Made by a program: the position numbers and the translations under genes
Part shown: positions 34,048 to 45,701 of the stretch, in pieces
Layout of the letters: the number at the start of each line of letters is the position of its first letter
Numbering within the stretch: position 1 is the first letter of the stretch
Notes under the pieces: model-generated
Told to the model about the DNA's origin: nothing
The model's database searches: none
Seen by the model: the letters and a program-made list of their open reading frames with translations, nothing else
NCBI GenBank assembly: GCA_039931065.1
Contig: JBDTSP010000004.1
Location: 185,608 to 249,607, forward strand
Reading direction: 5' to 3'
DNA length: 64,000 nt
From: CADEED01 sp039931065
GTDB lineage: Bacteria; Pseudomonadota; Gammaproteobacteria; Steroidobacterales; Steroidobacteraceae

Positions 34048-34508
34048 TCCTCGGGCGAGCGGAAGGTGTCGTGGCAGTTCTTGCAGGCGCCGCCGAGTTG
34101 CTTGAATGCCGCGCTCACGGCGTCGACATCCTTGGCTTTCACCGCGGCGACCAGCGCCGGCGCACGCTCGGCAAACAACTTCTGCGCCGCCGTGAAGTCG
34201 TCCGGCTTGCTCCAGATCTCAGGCAGCGCGCGCGTCTTTCCGGCTTCCGGGCCCGTGCCCTTCGTAAACCACTGTTGCTGATCGAGCGACGCCTTCTGCA
34301 CGGTCTCGGCGGCTTTCAGCATTGCGACGAAATCAGGGGGCGATGCCTTGCTCTGGTCGCGCACCGCTTTGAATGCATCGCCCAGCTCTTCGTAGTGTTC
34401 GTGACGCGCCTTCTGCATCTCGACCGGCGTGGCCGCGTACACCGACGCGCAGACGATGACGGCCGAAATGGCGAGCAGTGAATTGCGGCGATTGAAAAAA
34501 CTGGACAT
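34044..34508 (-). CDS. Class II cytochrome c (c'-like)
   Basis: A 154-aa periplasmic protein. The ATG at 34508 starts a signal peptide ending SVYA. A four-helix bundle follows, with the single haem motif CKNCH near the C terminus (GGACKNCHDTFRSPEE), as in cytochromes c' and c-556. It is the first gene of the electron-transfer cluster, divergent from the DUF1592 gene. Expected role: electron carrier between the membrane cytochromes and periplasmic acceptors. Confidence 0.92.
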   Translation of the reverse strand: MSSFFNRRNSLLAISAVIVCASVYAATPVEMQKARHEHYEELGDAFKAVRDQSKASPPDFVAMLKAAETVQKASLDQQQWFTKGTGPEAGKTRALPEIWSKPDDFTAAQKLFAERAPALVAAVKAKDVDAVSAAFKQLGGACKNCHDTFRSPEE

Positions 34509-34633
34509 GAGCTGACCCCTTGCTGACTTCTGGAAGGCGGTATTTATAAACGATTTTTCGGGAACATTGGCCGTGACCTGCACGTCCAAAACACGCAAAA
34601 TGCGAGCGCTTTCATTTGTATGAGCGGGGGCCG

Positions 34634-37162
34634 ATGTGGTCGATGAAGCCCATTCTGGGCGCTGGAATCGTGGTCTTTCTGACCGGGGCGGTCGCTTTGT
34701 CGGCGTCGTCCGCCAACCACACGGAATCGGCCGCTGCAGTGACGGAAAATTCGGCCGTCGCCGTCTATAAGAAAGCCATCAACCCCATTCTCGAAGACCA
34801 CTGCTACGAGTGTCATGGAGACGGGTACAACAAGGGCAAGGTCGCCTTCGACGAGCTCGAATCCAACGCCGAGATTCTCGACAAGGATCTCTGGCTGCGC
34901 GTTCTGGTCAACACCCGCGCAGGCCTCATGCCCGCCGAACAGAAGCCGCGGCTGTCGGCCGCCGACCAGCAGAAGCTCGAACGCTGGATCAAGAGCGACG
35001 TCTTCCATCTCGATCCGCGGAATCCCGATCCGGGCCGGGTCACGGTGCGCCGGCTCAATCGGGTGGAATATCGCAACACGGTGCGCGACCTGCTCGGCGT
35101 CGACTTCAATTCCGAGGTCGAGTTTCCGCCCGACGACACGGGCTTCGGCTTCGACAACATCGGCGACGCTCTCTCGATTTCACCCATGCTGGTCGAGAAA
35201 TATGTCGCGGCAGCCACGGTCATCGTCGGCGAAGCGGTGCCGACCGTCGATCGCAAGGTCGTCGAGCAGGAGGTCCCCGCGGATGCCTTCGCGACAGCCG
35301 ACGGTGAAAAGCAGAGCTGGCGCGTACGTTTCCCCTACAACACGTCGAAGAGTGTCGCCGCGGCGGTGAAGACCCCGGGCGCCGGCACTTACAAGGTGAC
35401 GCTCGCGCTCGACGTGCGTGGCGACTTCGTGTTCGTTCCCGATCGCGGCCGCCTGGTGTTCAAGATCGACGGCAAGGAAGTGCTCAACAAGGAGTTCGCT
35501 TACTTCTACGAGAAATCCTTCACGTTCGAGTCCGATCACAAATGGAGCGCGGCCGATCATTCCCTGAGCCTCGAGTTCACCTCGCTCGATGACGGCAAGG
35601 CGGGCAGCGGCGAAAAGGCCAAGGGACCGAAATCCTCGCGGCTCACGATCAACTCGCTCACCATCGAAGGCCCGCTCGAGCAGGACAAGTGGATCAAGCC
35701 CGCGAACTACGACCGCTTTTTCCCGCGGACGATTCCGGCGGGCCGCGCCGAACGGCTCGCCTACGCGCGTGAGTTGTTAGGGGCGTTCGCTTCGAAGGCG
35801 TACCGCCGGCCTTTGGGCGCAGACAAATCCGATGACACCGCCGATCGCCTGGCCAGGCTCGCCGAAGACACCTATCGGCAAAAGGGCAAGACTTTCGAAC
35901 AGGGTGTCGCGCAGGCGATGGCGGCGGTGCTGGCGTCGCCGCACTTCCTGTTCCGCCTCGAGCAACCGGCGCCACACGCGCTTGAGGCACATTCCGCGCC
36001 GGTCGATGAATACTCCCTCGCCTCACGCCTGTCGTATTTCCTGTGGTCGACGATGCCCGACGACGAATTGCTCGCGCTCGCCGCGCGCGGAGAGCTGCGC
36101 GCGAATCTGTCGGCGCAGGTCCAACGCATGCTCGGCGACGAACGCGCAAAATCGTTGTCGCAGAACTTCACCGGTCAGTGGCTGGAGGCGCGCGACCTCG
36201 AAGGCATCTCGAGCAACGCGCGCGAGATCCTGATCCGCGATGCCGGAGAAGAGGAGAACCTGCGGCTGCTGCGCCAGGCCTTCCGCGCCCAGGACGAATC
36301 GACTGCGAAAAAACTGGCCGCCCACATCGACAGCGTCGTGCCCGCAAAGATCAGTCTCGACGGCGACATGCGCAAGGCGATGCGCGAGGAAACCGAGCTC
36401 TATTTCAGGCACATCGTGAAGGAGGATCGGCCGGTAACCGAACTCATCGACAGCAACTACGCCTTTCTCAATGAAGCGCTGGCGAAGCACTACGGCATTC
36501 CCGGAGTCACCGGAGATGATCTGCGCCTCGTCACGTTGCCGCCCGGCAGTCCGCGCGGTGGCGTGCTCACGCAAGGCTCGTCGCTGGTGGTCACTTCGAA
36601 TCCGGATCGCACCTCGCCGGTGAAACGCGGCCTGTTCGTGCTGGCGAATTTCCTCGGCACGCCGCCGCCACCGCCCCCGGCCAACGTGCCCGCGCTCGAG
36701 GCCAGCGAGATCGCGCATGAAGGCCACGAACCGACGCTGCGTGAATCGCTGACGAAGCATCGCGAAAATCCGGCCTGTTCGTCGTGCCACAACCGGATGG
36801 ATCCCATCGGCCTCGCGTTCGAGAATTTCAACGCCCTCGGCATGTGGCGCGACACCGAGCGCAAACAGAACATCCTCGCGCCCGGCCAACTGATCACCGG
36901 CGAGAAGTTCGGAAGCGTGAGCGAACTCAAGAAAATCCTCGCCACCGCCCATCGCGAGGATTTTTACCGTACTCTCAGCACGAAGCTGCTCACCTACGCC
37001 ACCGGTCGCGGGCCCGAGTATTACGACGTGGAAACCATCGACCAGATCGTAAATCGCCTCGATCAGAACGATGGCAGATTTTCGGCGATGCTGATGGGCG
37101 TGATCGAATCCGCGCCTTTCCAGAAGATGCGAACCCAGGCAACTGTCACGGCGGCCAACTGA
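34634..37162 (+). CDS. DUF1592/DUF1588-type c-type cytochrome protein
   Basis: An 842-aa exported protein with an N-terminal signal/anchor. It has a cytochrome-like CYECH motif (about residue 57) followed by the DUF1587, DUF1592, DUF1588 and DUF1585 modules of planctomycete-type proteins: DPGRVTVRRLNRVEYRNTVR, YRRPLG, RLSYFLWSTMPDDELLALAA, TSPVKRGLFVL, a second haem motif CSSCHNRMDP and a C-terminal YATGRGPEYYD. ATG at 34634 has a GGGGG ribosome site; an upstream ATG (34616) is less likely. It is paired with the DUF1552 gene 1 nt downstream, the usual genomic couple. Biochemical function is unknown. Confidence 0.9.
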   Translation: MWSMKPILGAGIVVFLTGAVALSASSANHTESAAAVTENSAVAVYKKAINPILEDHCYECHGDGYNKGKVAFDELESNAEILDKDLWLRVLVNTRAGLMPAEQKPRLSAADQQKLERWIKSDVFHLDPRNPDPGRVTVRRLNRVEYRNTVRDLLGVDFNSEVEFPPDDTGFGFDNIGDALSISPMLVEKYVAAATVIVGEAVPTVDRKVVEQEVPADAFATADGEKQSWRVRFPYNTSKSVAAAVKTPGAGTYKVTLALDVRGDFVFVPDRGRLVFKIDGKEVLNKEFAYFYEKSFTFESDHKWSAADHSLSLEFTSLDDGKAGSGEKAKGPKSSRLTINSLTIEGPLEQDKWIKPANYDRFFPRTIPAGRAERLAYARELLGAFASKAYRRPLGADKSDDTADRLARLAEDTYRQKGKTFEQGVAQAMAAVLASPHFLFRLEQPAPHALEAHSAPVDEYSLASRLSYFLWSTMPDDELLALAARGELRANLSAQVQRMLGDERAKSLSQNFTGQWLEARDLEGISSNAREILIRDAGEEENLRLLRQAFRAQDESTAKKLAAHIDSVVPAKISLDGDMRKAMREETELYFRHIVKEDRPVTELIDSNYAFLNEALAKHYGIPGVTGDDLRLVTLPPGSPRGGVLTQGSSLVVTSNPDRTSPVKRGLFVLANFLGTPPPPPPANVPALEASEIAHEGHEPTLRESLTKHRENPACSSCHNRMDPIGLAFENFNALGMWRDTERKQNILAPGQLITGEKFGSVSELKKILATAHREDFYRTLSTKLLTYATGRGPEYYDVETIDQIVNRLDQNDGRFSAMLMGVIESAPFQKMRTQATVTAAN

Positions 37163-37163
37163 C

Positions 37164-38555
37164 ATGATCCCAACGAAGTGGAACAATCCCCCCGTGAACA
37201 ATCGAAACCTCGCGGCGGAGCGGCATGAGAGCCTGAGCCGGCGCGGCTTCTTCCGCGGCATGGGCGCGTGCATCGCGCTACCCGCGCTCGAATCGATGTA
37301 TCCCTCGATCGCGCTCGCGGCGAAAGCCACGAAGATCGCGCCGACACGCATGGCCTTCCTGTACGTGCCGAACGGCACCATCCCCGGCGCCTGGTGGCCC
37401 ACCGGCGATGCCGGTACGAATTTCGAGTTGTCCCCGACGCTCGCGCCGCTCGCCAAGGTTCGAAATCAGGTGCAGATCATTTCGGGCCTGGCGGATGACA
37501 GCGCGGAAGCCGGCCCCGATGGCGCGGGCGATCATGCGCGCGCCGGCGGCACGTTTCTCACCGGTGTGCGCGTCAAGAAAACCGCCGGCTCTGATATTCA
37601 CGCCGGGATTTCGATCGATCAGGTGGTCGCGAACCAGATCGGTCACCTGACCCGCTTCTCGTCGCTCGAGTTGACCTGCGACGCGGTGCGCAAGGCGGGT
37701 GACTGCGATTCCGGTTACGCCTGTGCGTACGTCTACAACCTCGCCTGGCGTTCGGCGATGCAGCCGTTGTCGCCGGAGCACAATCCGCGCTTCGTCTTCG
37801 AAAGGTTGTTTGGTGTTGGCGCGCCCGCTGAGCGCGTCGCCAACCTCAAGCGGCGGCAGCAGGAGCAGCACTCCATCCTCGACTACGTCATGCAGGATGC
37901 GCACAAACTGGATGCCAGCCTCGACGGTCGCGATCGCCAGAAGCTCGATCAGTATCTGACCAGCGTGCGCGAGATCGAGCAGCGCATCGAGAATTCAGAA
38001 CGGCTGGTCGTGAAGAACCCGAGCGTCGACGCGCCGGCAGGTGTGCCGGCGAGTTACCAGGAACACATCGCGCTGATGTTCGACATGTTGCTGCTCGCGT
38101 TCCAGACGGATTCGACCCGGGTCGCGACGCTGCTGATCGCCCGCGAAGGCAGCAATCGCAGCTTCGACGAAATCGGCATCGCCGAGGGGCATCACAACCT
38201 CACGCATCACCAGAACAAACCCGAGATGATGGAGAAGGTGCGGCAGATTGATCACTGGTACGTGCAGCGCCTCGCCGCGTTCCTCGAGAAGATGGAAGCG
38301 ACCAAGGAATTCGACGGCCAGTCATTGCTGCATCATTCGATGATCCTGTACGGATCGGGCAACGCCGATGGCAATCACCACACACACTCCAATCTGCCGG
38401 TGGTCGTTGCGGGTTCGGGCGGTGGCAAACTCAAGACCGGCCGCTACGTGAAGGCCGAGTCCACGCCGATCACGAACTTCTACCTCACCATGGCCGATGC
38501 CATGGGCGCGCAAGGCATCGAGAAACACGGCGACTCGACCGGCCGCTTCGCTTAG
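37164..38555 (+). CDS. Tat-exported DUF1552 protein
   Basis: A 463-aa protein with a Tat signal (SRRGFFRGMGACIALPALE, about 26-44) and the DUF1552 pattern (RMAFLYVPNGTIPGAWWPTG; LTHHQNKPEMMEKV; ILYGSGNADGNHHTHSNLPV). The fold is of the sulphatase/alkaline phosphatase-like DUF1501 group. It is always found beside DUF1592 proteins; in soil and marine bacteria such pairs are suspected in polymer or sterol-type compound breakdown, but no activity is proven. The stop codon is inside palindrome C. Confidence 0.9.
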   Translation: MIPTKWNNPPVNNRNLAAERHESLSRRGFFRGMGACIALPALESMYPSIALAAKATKIAPTRMAFLYVPNGTIPGAWWPTGDAGTNFELSPTLAPLAKVRNQVQIISGLADDSAEAGPDGAGDHARAGGTFLTGVRVKKTAGSDIHAGISIDQVVANQIGHLTRFSSLELTCDAVRKAGDCDSGYACAYVYNLAWRSAMQPLSPEHNPRFVFERLFGVGAPAERVANLKRRQQEQHSILDYVMQDAHKLDASLDGRDRQKLDQYLTSVREIEQRIENSERLVVKNPSVDAPAGVPASYQEHIALMFDMLLLAFQTDSTRVATLLIAREGSNRSFDEIGIAEGHHNLTHHQNKPEMMEKVRQIDHWYVQRLAAFLEKMEATKEFDGQSLLHHSMILYGSGNADGNHHTHSNLPVVVAGSGGGKLKTGRYVKAESTPITNFYLTMADAMGAQGIEKHGDSTGRFA

Positions 38556-38657
38556 TGGTGTCAGGCGGGGAAAGTCGGGATAACTCCCGCTAGCGACGAG
38601 GTGTCATCGCAGGGAGTCAGTGGGGAGTTATCCCGACTTTCCCCGCCTGACACCACT
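38554..38657. repeat. REP-like palindrome C between convergent genes
   Basis: Arm 38554-38588 is perfectly complementary to 38623-38657 (35 bp). The left end lies on the DUF1552 stop codon and the right end on the stop codon of convergent folE (38657-38659). It uses the same outer module as palindromes A and B. Confidence 0.93.
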
Positions 38658-39343
38658 CATTCCCTGAGGTTGATGAGCGAGAGGAATTCCCGCCGCAGCG
38701 CTCCGTCTTTGAGGAACACGCCCTTCATCACGCTGTTGATCATCTTCGACGCGTTGTCCTTGACCCCGCGCCATTGCATGCAGAAGTGATCCGCCTCCAT
38801 CACCACGGCGAGGCCGTCCGGCTTCACCATGGTCACCAGCAGGTCCGACAACTGGATGATGGCTTCTTCCTGGATTTGCGGCCGCGACATGATCCAGTCC
38901 GCAACGCGCGAATATTTCGACAGGCCAATCAGATCCGAGTCTTCGTTCGGCATCACACCCACCCACAGCCGGCCCATGATCGGGCACAGATGATGACTGC
39001 AGGCGCTGCGCACGGTGATCGGCCCGACGATCATCAATTCGTTGAGATGCGAGGCGTTCGGAAATTCGGTGATGTGCGGCGCCGCCACATACCGCCCGCG
39101 GAACACTTCGTTCACGAACATCTTGGCGACGCGGCGCGCGGTCTCGCGCGTGTTGTGATCGTGCTCGACGTCGATAACGAGGCTCTGCAACACGCCTGAC
39201 ATCTTCGCCGCCACTTCTTTCTGCAGCTCTTCGAGCTCACCCGGCTCGATGTGTGCGGAGATGTTGTCGTTGGCATGAAATCGCTGCTGCGCCAGCTGCA
39301 GCCGTTCGCGAATACGGTCGGAGACCTTCGAATCTTCCGCCAT
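38657..39343 (-). CDS. folE: GTP cyclohydrolase I
   Basis: A 228-aa enzyme converting GTP to dihydroneopterin triphosphate, the first step of folate/pterin synthesis. The zinc and active-site region ITVRSACSHHLCPIMGRLWV and the later EADHFCMQWRG are intact, with GLSKYSRV and a conserved R-x-F-L C-terminal end. The start at 39343 is preceded by GGAGAA; an in-frame ATG at 39364 is upstream. It is monocistronic. Confidence 0.95.
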   Translation of the reverse strand: MAEDSKVSDRIRERLQLAQQRFHANDNISAHIEPGELEELQKEVAAKMSGVLQSLVIDVEHDHNTRETARRVAKMFVNEVFRGRYVAAPHITEFPNASHLNELMIVGPITVRSACSHHLCPIMGRLWVGVMPNEDSDLIGLSKYSRVADWIMSRPQIQEEAIIQLSDLLVTMVKPDGLAVVMEADHFCMQWRGVKDNASKMINSVMKGVFLKDGALRREFLSLINLRE

Positions 39344-39406
39344 GAAATTCTCCGGGAAAAACAACTGGCTGTGGCCCGATCATACTGAGCGCAGCTTCCC
39401 TTTACA

Positions 39407-40336
39407 TCACGAGTCGGCGCCCGAGCGTCGCCGCTTTTGCACGAACAGCTCCGCCACGACGCCGCGCAGCCAGCGATTGGCGGGATCGTGATGAAAGCGC
39501 GAATGCCAATGCTGCTTGACGGCGCGCGGCGTGGCCTTGAACGGCGGCGTGACCAGCTTGATGGCCGCCAGTTTCGCGAGGCCGGCGCCTATTGCATAAG
39601 GAACCGTGAAGATGAAGTCGGTCTCGATGAGGATGGTCGGGATCGCGAGGAAGTGCTCGACGCGTAACACCACTCGCCGCTCGATACCTTGCGCGCGCAA
39701 CTCACCTTCCAGCGCATCGTAATGGGTGCCTGCGGCCACCACGGCGTGATCGGCCTCCAGAAATTGTTTGCGGGTCATGCGCTCGCCGATGAGCGGATGA
39801 GCGCTGCGCACGATGCACACGAACGAATGGGTGAACAGCGTCTGCTGAAAGAGCGCGGCGCTCTGCAGTTGCGGGAACACCCCCACCGCCAGGTCCACGG
39901 TTCCCGCGCGCAGCGCCGGCTCCACCTCGGCAAGCGGCAGATTTACCGTTCGGACCGAGATACCGGGTGCGTCGGCCGCGAGCCGTTTGAGGAATCGCGG
40001 CAGAAAAACGAGCTCGCCGATGTCTGGCGTGTTCAAGGTGACCGCGCGTTCGGCGGCGCCGGGTGAAAAGGTGGGTTGCTGCAGCAGATCCGCCCCGATG
40101 CGTTCGATGATGGCCGTCAACGGCGCCGCCAGGTGCTCCGCGTGCGGCGTCGGGTGAATACCGCGCGCCGTACGGACGAACAGCGGGTCGCCGAGCATCG
40201 AGCGCAGCCGGTTGAGCGCGAAGCTGGTCGCGGGCTGACTCATGCCGAGTTCCGCGGCCGCACGCGTGACGCTGCGCGTTCGCAGCAGGGCGTCGAACAC
40301 GACGAGCAGGTTCAGATCCAGTTTTCTGATATCCAT
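39407..40336 (-). CDS. LysR-family transcriptional regulator
   Basis: A 309-aa regulator with an N-terminal winged HTH (RSVTRAAAELGMSQPATSFA, about 21-40), then a substrate-binding domain (about 90-300). The pattern DLNLLVVFDALLRTRSVTRA resembles the NodD/LinR-like branch that often controls catabolic genes. It is divergent from the FadJ-like gene (128-nt gap), so it probably regulates that gene and itself. The inducer is unknown. Confidence 0.92.
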   Translation of the reverse strand: MDIRKLDLNLLVVFDALLRTRSVTRAAAELGMSQPATSFALNRLRSMLGDPLFVRTARGIHPTPHAEHLAAPLTAIIERIGADLLQQPTFSPGAAERAVTLNTPDIGELVFLPRFLKRLAADAPGISVRTVNLPLAEVEPALRAGTVDLAVGVFPQLQSAALFQQTLFTHSFVCIVRSAHPLIGERMTRKQFLEADHAVVAAGTHYDALEGELRAQGIERRVVLRVEHFLAIPTILIETDFIFTVPYAIGAGLAKLAAIKLVTPPFKATPRAVKQHWHSRFHHDPANRWLRGVVAELFVQKRRRSGADS

Positions 40337-40463
40337 TCGACTTATATCCTATATACGACTACCCCCTCTTTTCAAATGAGAGCTGTGACGGCTAAATCCC
40401 GGCAAGAAAGTTAGCCGGGGGACTTGCATGAATGGCGCTCCAGGCCTCGGGAGCCTTTGTTAG

Positions 40464-42593
<2,130 letters not shown>

Positions 42594-42633
42594 TTTTGTT
42601 ACTATCCACAACTATCTATTGAGGGGGCATTTC

Positions 42634-45048
42634 ATGCGTAACGGGAATATTCGCAGCTGGGCGCGGTCCAGCGTCGCATCGATGGCCACGGCCACCGCGA
42701 TCGCCCTCGCACCGGGCGGGGCAGCACTGGCTGCGGACGACGACCCGGCCACGCAACTCGAAGAGATCACCGTGACCGCGCGCAAACGCGAGGAGTCGCT
42801 GCAGAACACTCCTATCGCCGTAACCGCCTTCACGGCGGCAGCACTCGAGCGTCAGGGCATCTCGAGCACCGAGGATCTCGATTCCGTCACGCCCAATCTC
42901 CAGTTCGCCGCCTACGGCCCGCTCACAGGCAACAATGCGGCGGCGCAGGTATTCATTCGCGGCATCGGGCAGACGGATGGCTCCTCGGGGGTCGATCCGG
43001 GCGTCGGTCTGTACATCGACGAGGTGTACATGGGACGCGCGGTCGGCGGCGTCATGGACTTCCGTGACATTTCAGGCGTGCAGGTGCTGCGCGGCCCGCA
43101 AGGTACGCTGTTCGGCCGCAACACCATCGGCGGCGCGGTGCTCATGAGCACCACGTTACCGGGCGATGAGTTCGGCGGCACAGCGCGCGTGGGCTTCGGC
43201 GACGACAATCTGCGCGAGGGTTTCGCGGCACTCGACCTGCCCATCAACGACACTCTTGGCGCACGCGTCTCCATCGGTGCACGCAAGCGTGACGGTTACG
43301 TCACACGCATCTTCGACGGCATGGATCTCGGCAACGAGGACACGTACACCGCGCAGTCGACGCTGCGTTGGACGCCGAGCGACGCATTCAAACTCACCAT
43401 TCGCGGCGACTACACCAAGTCCGACGAAAACGGCTCGCCGTTCGTGTTCGCCGCCATCAACGAGTCGCAGGTGTTCCCGATCTTCGCGAGCGTCGCGGCC
43501 GGTTGCACCAGTCCTTCCGGCCCGAGTTTTCCGCCACCGGTGGCCGTGCCACAGAACCTGGTCGATCCACGCTGCGCCAACGATGCCAGCTGGAATCTCG
43601 GCAAGTACAAAAATGGCGGCACCGCGCCGGCCTCCAGTTCGCTCAAGAATTGGGGAGCCTCGGCCGTTGCCGAATGGAAACTCAGCGACACCTTTGCACT
43701 CAAGTCGATCAGCGCCTATCGCGAACTGCAATGGGTCGGTCAGCGAGACGCTGACAACACGCCGCTGACCATCCTGCACACCGACTATTCGAGCGACGGC
43801 GACCAGGTCAGCCAGGAGTTGCAGGGTATCGTCACTGCCGGGCGCCTGAAGGGTGTCGTCGGTGCGTTCTACTTCGATGAAAGCGTACTCGACTTCCTGC
43901 GGGTACCGATTGCAGCCGGTGCCGGCTCACCGCCGCAGACCCTCGCCGGCTCGCGCGACTATCAGCGCGCGCAGGTCGACAACGACAACTGGGCGCTGTT
44001 CACGCAGTGGACATTCGAGGTGAACGACGCGTTGAGCTTCACGGCCGGCGCCCGCCACACAGAAGAGAAGAAGGCGATCGAGATCGTCGGCTTCACGACC
44101 TATCCTCTCAACGGCGCGGTAATCGTCCCGACCTATCTACGTCCGTACACCATCAACCCGATGACCGGATTGATCGTGCAGTCGAACGTGATTCCGGCCG
44201 GACAGACCTCGCCCGGCCTGCACGTGAGCAACGAGCCGTTCTCGCGCATCTTCAGCTCCACGACCGGATCGGCCAGCGCCCAGTATCGCTGGAACGAAAC
44301 AGTGATGACGTACCTGAGCTGGTCGCAGGGTTTCAAGAGCGGTGGCTACAACCAGCGTTTCAACAGTGTCGCGCCCAACTACGTGCCGCTGAATTTCGAG
44401 GACGAAGTGGCCGAAACCATCGAGTTCGGAATCAAGACCGAATTCGGCGGCGTGTTTCGCCTGAACGCGGCGCTGTTCACCACCGATTACGACGACATGC
44501 AGCTCACGTATCGCGTGGGTGTGGTGCCGATCCTGTTCAACGCCGGCAAGGCGTCGATCGACGGCGGCGAGATCGAATTCACTTACGCACCGGGGAAACT
44601 CATCGTGGAAGGCAGCGTCGGGTTCCTCGACGATTCCTACGACACAGTTACTCCGATCGTGGTGCCGGGCACCGCGGTGACGGCGACCGTGACGCCCGCC
44701 AACAGCCTGCCTTTTACGCCCGAATGGACCGGAAACGTGGGTATCGGGTATGACTTCGATCTCGGCGGCTCGAAACTCACGCCGCGCGTGAATGTTTCGT
44801 ACACCGGTTCGCAATTCTTCGATGCCGCCAATTCCGTGGAAGTCGCACAGAACGACGCAGTGACGCTGGTCAACGCATCCATCACCTGGTCGACCGACAC
44901 CTGGACGATCAAGGCGGGGCTGAACAACGCGACCGACGAGCAATACCGCGTGGCGGGCAATTCTTCATTCAGCACGGCGGCCGGGTACGCGGAAGCTATC
45001 TATTCACGTCCGCGCAACTGGTTTGCCACCGTCGAGTTCAACTTCTGA
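42634..45048 (+). CDS. TonB-dependent outer membrane receptor
   Basis: An 804-aa receptor. The ATG at 42634 after GGGGGC starts a signal peptide (ending AALAA). A TonB-box-like EEITVTARKREES is followed by the plug domain (NTPIAVTAFTAAALERQGIS, VQVLRGPQGTLFGRNTIGGA) and a 22-strand barrel ending in the aromatic FATVEFNF. It belongs to the large group of catabolic receptors common in sphingomonads and Steroidobacter-like organisms. It is 40 nt after the FadJ-like gene, so probably transcribed with it or from a short promoter. The substrate is not identifiable. Confidence 0.93.
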   Translation: MRNGNIRSWARSSVASMATATAIALAPGGAALAADDDPATQLEEITVTARKREESLQNTPIAVTAFTAAALERQGISSTEDLDSVTPNLQFAAYGPLTGNNAAAQVFIRGIGQTDGSSGVDPGVGLYIDEVYMGRAVGGVMDFRDISGVQVLRGPQGTLFGRNTIGGAVLMSTTLPGDEFGGTARVGFGDDNLREGFAALDLPINDTLGARVSIGARKRDGYVTRIFDGMDLGNEDTYTAQSTLRWTPSDAFKLTIRGDYTKSDENGSPFVFAAINESQVFPIFASVAAGCTSPSGPSFPPPVAVPQNLVDPRCANDASWNLGKYKNGGTAPASSSLKNWGASAVAEWKLSDTFALKSISAYRELQWVGQRDADNTPLTILHTDYSSDGDQVSQELQGIVTAGRLKGVVGAFYFDESVLDFLRVPIAAGAGSPPQTLAGSRDYQRAQVDNDNWALFTQWTFEVNDALSFTAGARHTEEKKAIEIVGFTTYPLNGAVIVPTYLRPYTINPMTGLIVQSNVIPAGQTSPGLHVSNEPFSRIFSSTTGSASAQYRWNETVMTYLSWSQGFKSGGYNQRFNSVAPNYVPLNFEDEVAETIEFGIKTEFGGVFRLNAALFTTDYDDMQLTYRVGVVPILFNAGKASIDGGEIEFTYAPGKLIVEGSVGFLDDSYDTVTPIVVPGTAVTATVTPANSLPFTPEWTGNVGIGYDFDLGGSKLTPRVNVSYTGSQFFDAANSVEVAQNDAVTLVNASITWSTDTWTIKAGLNNATDEQYRVAGNSSFSTAAGYAEAIYSRPRNWFATVEFNF

Positions 45049-45055
45049 CGCCCAC

Positions 45056-45125
45056 GAAAGCCCGCATTTGCAGGGCCCGGTGCCGCGGTACCCCCGCGCA
45101 GCCGTGCATGCGGATGTGGGCTTTC
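45056..45125 (+). terminator. Putative terminator hairpin after the TonB receptor
   Basis: GAAAGCCCGCAT (45056-45067) pairs with ATGTGGGCTTTC (45114-45125) with one G-T pair. The loop is GC-rich with internal structure, and the right arm is followed by TCTTT. It is located between convergent genes. Confidence 0.55.
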
Positions 45126-45203
45126 TCTTTACGCGGTTTCCGCAGTTTCGCGGCGCGCAAGGTAAGCCATCCGCAGCCGCCGCAAACTGGCGGCTTACAG
45201 GAT

Positions 45204-45578
45204 TTAGCCAGTAGCACCCGCGCCGCCACCCGCCCAACTCGGCGGATCACCGGCATTGCTCAGTTCCCGGCCGGCGGCGCGCAAAGTCGCGACCAGCATG
45301 CTCATCGGCGTGTCCGCACGCGCGGCGCCCGGTTGCGTGGCGATCCGCTCCATTCGCTCGATGGTGTTGGCGAAATCGTTGAGACGCTTTGACGCATTCA
45401 CGTGATCGTCGCGCGAAGCGCTGACCGACTTGGCGATGTTGTCCATGTGCACCAGCATTCGCGCCAGCGTGCCGGTATCGACCCCGCGCGGATCGTTGCT
45501 TTCCTGTTCGCGCAGAACCGCCTGCAAAAGATTGCGCGCCCGCAATAACGTATTCGAATCATCCGTTTGTGTGTTCAT
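45204..45578 (-). CDS. Small helical hypothetical protein
   Basis: From ATG at 45578 the product has 124 aa, begins MNTQTDDSNTLLRARNLLQA, is mainly helical and contains heptad-like segments (RMLVHMDNIAKSVSASRDDH, RLNDFANTIERMERIA). It ends in a glycine-rich tail. There is no signal peptide and the family is not recognised. The frame remains open upstream, but the ATG matches the codon-usage change. Possibly a cytoplasmic coiled-coil protein. Confidence 0.6.
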   Translation of the reverse strand: MNTQTDDSNTLLRARNLLQAVLREQESNDPRGVDTGTLARMLVHMDNIAKSVSASRDDHVNASKRLNDFANTIERMERIATQPGAARADTPMSMLVATLRAAGRELSNAGDPPSWAGGGAGATG

Positions 45579-45701
45579 TGACTTCAGGATGGCAGTGGCA
45601 GCACCGCTTGTACAACGGATTTGCAGGAATCGTCTGAAAATGGCGCTCGCAACAAGGGTTTTCACCGGCTGCTGTCGGGTGGAAGTCCGATTGCAATGTC
45701 A

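Noticed and set aside
36023..37456. A 477-aa minus-strand open frame
   Set aside because: It is antisense to the DUF1592 gene, whose haem and domain motifs are clear; long antisense frames are expected at this GC content.
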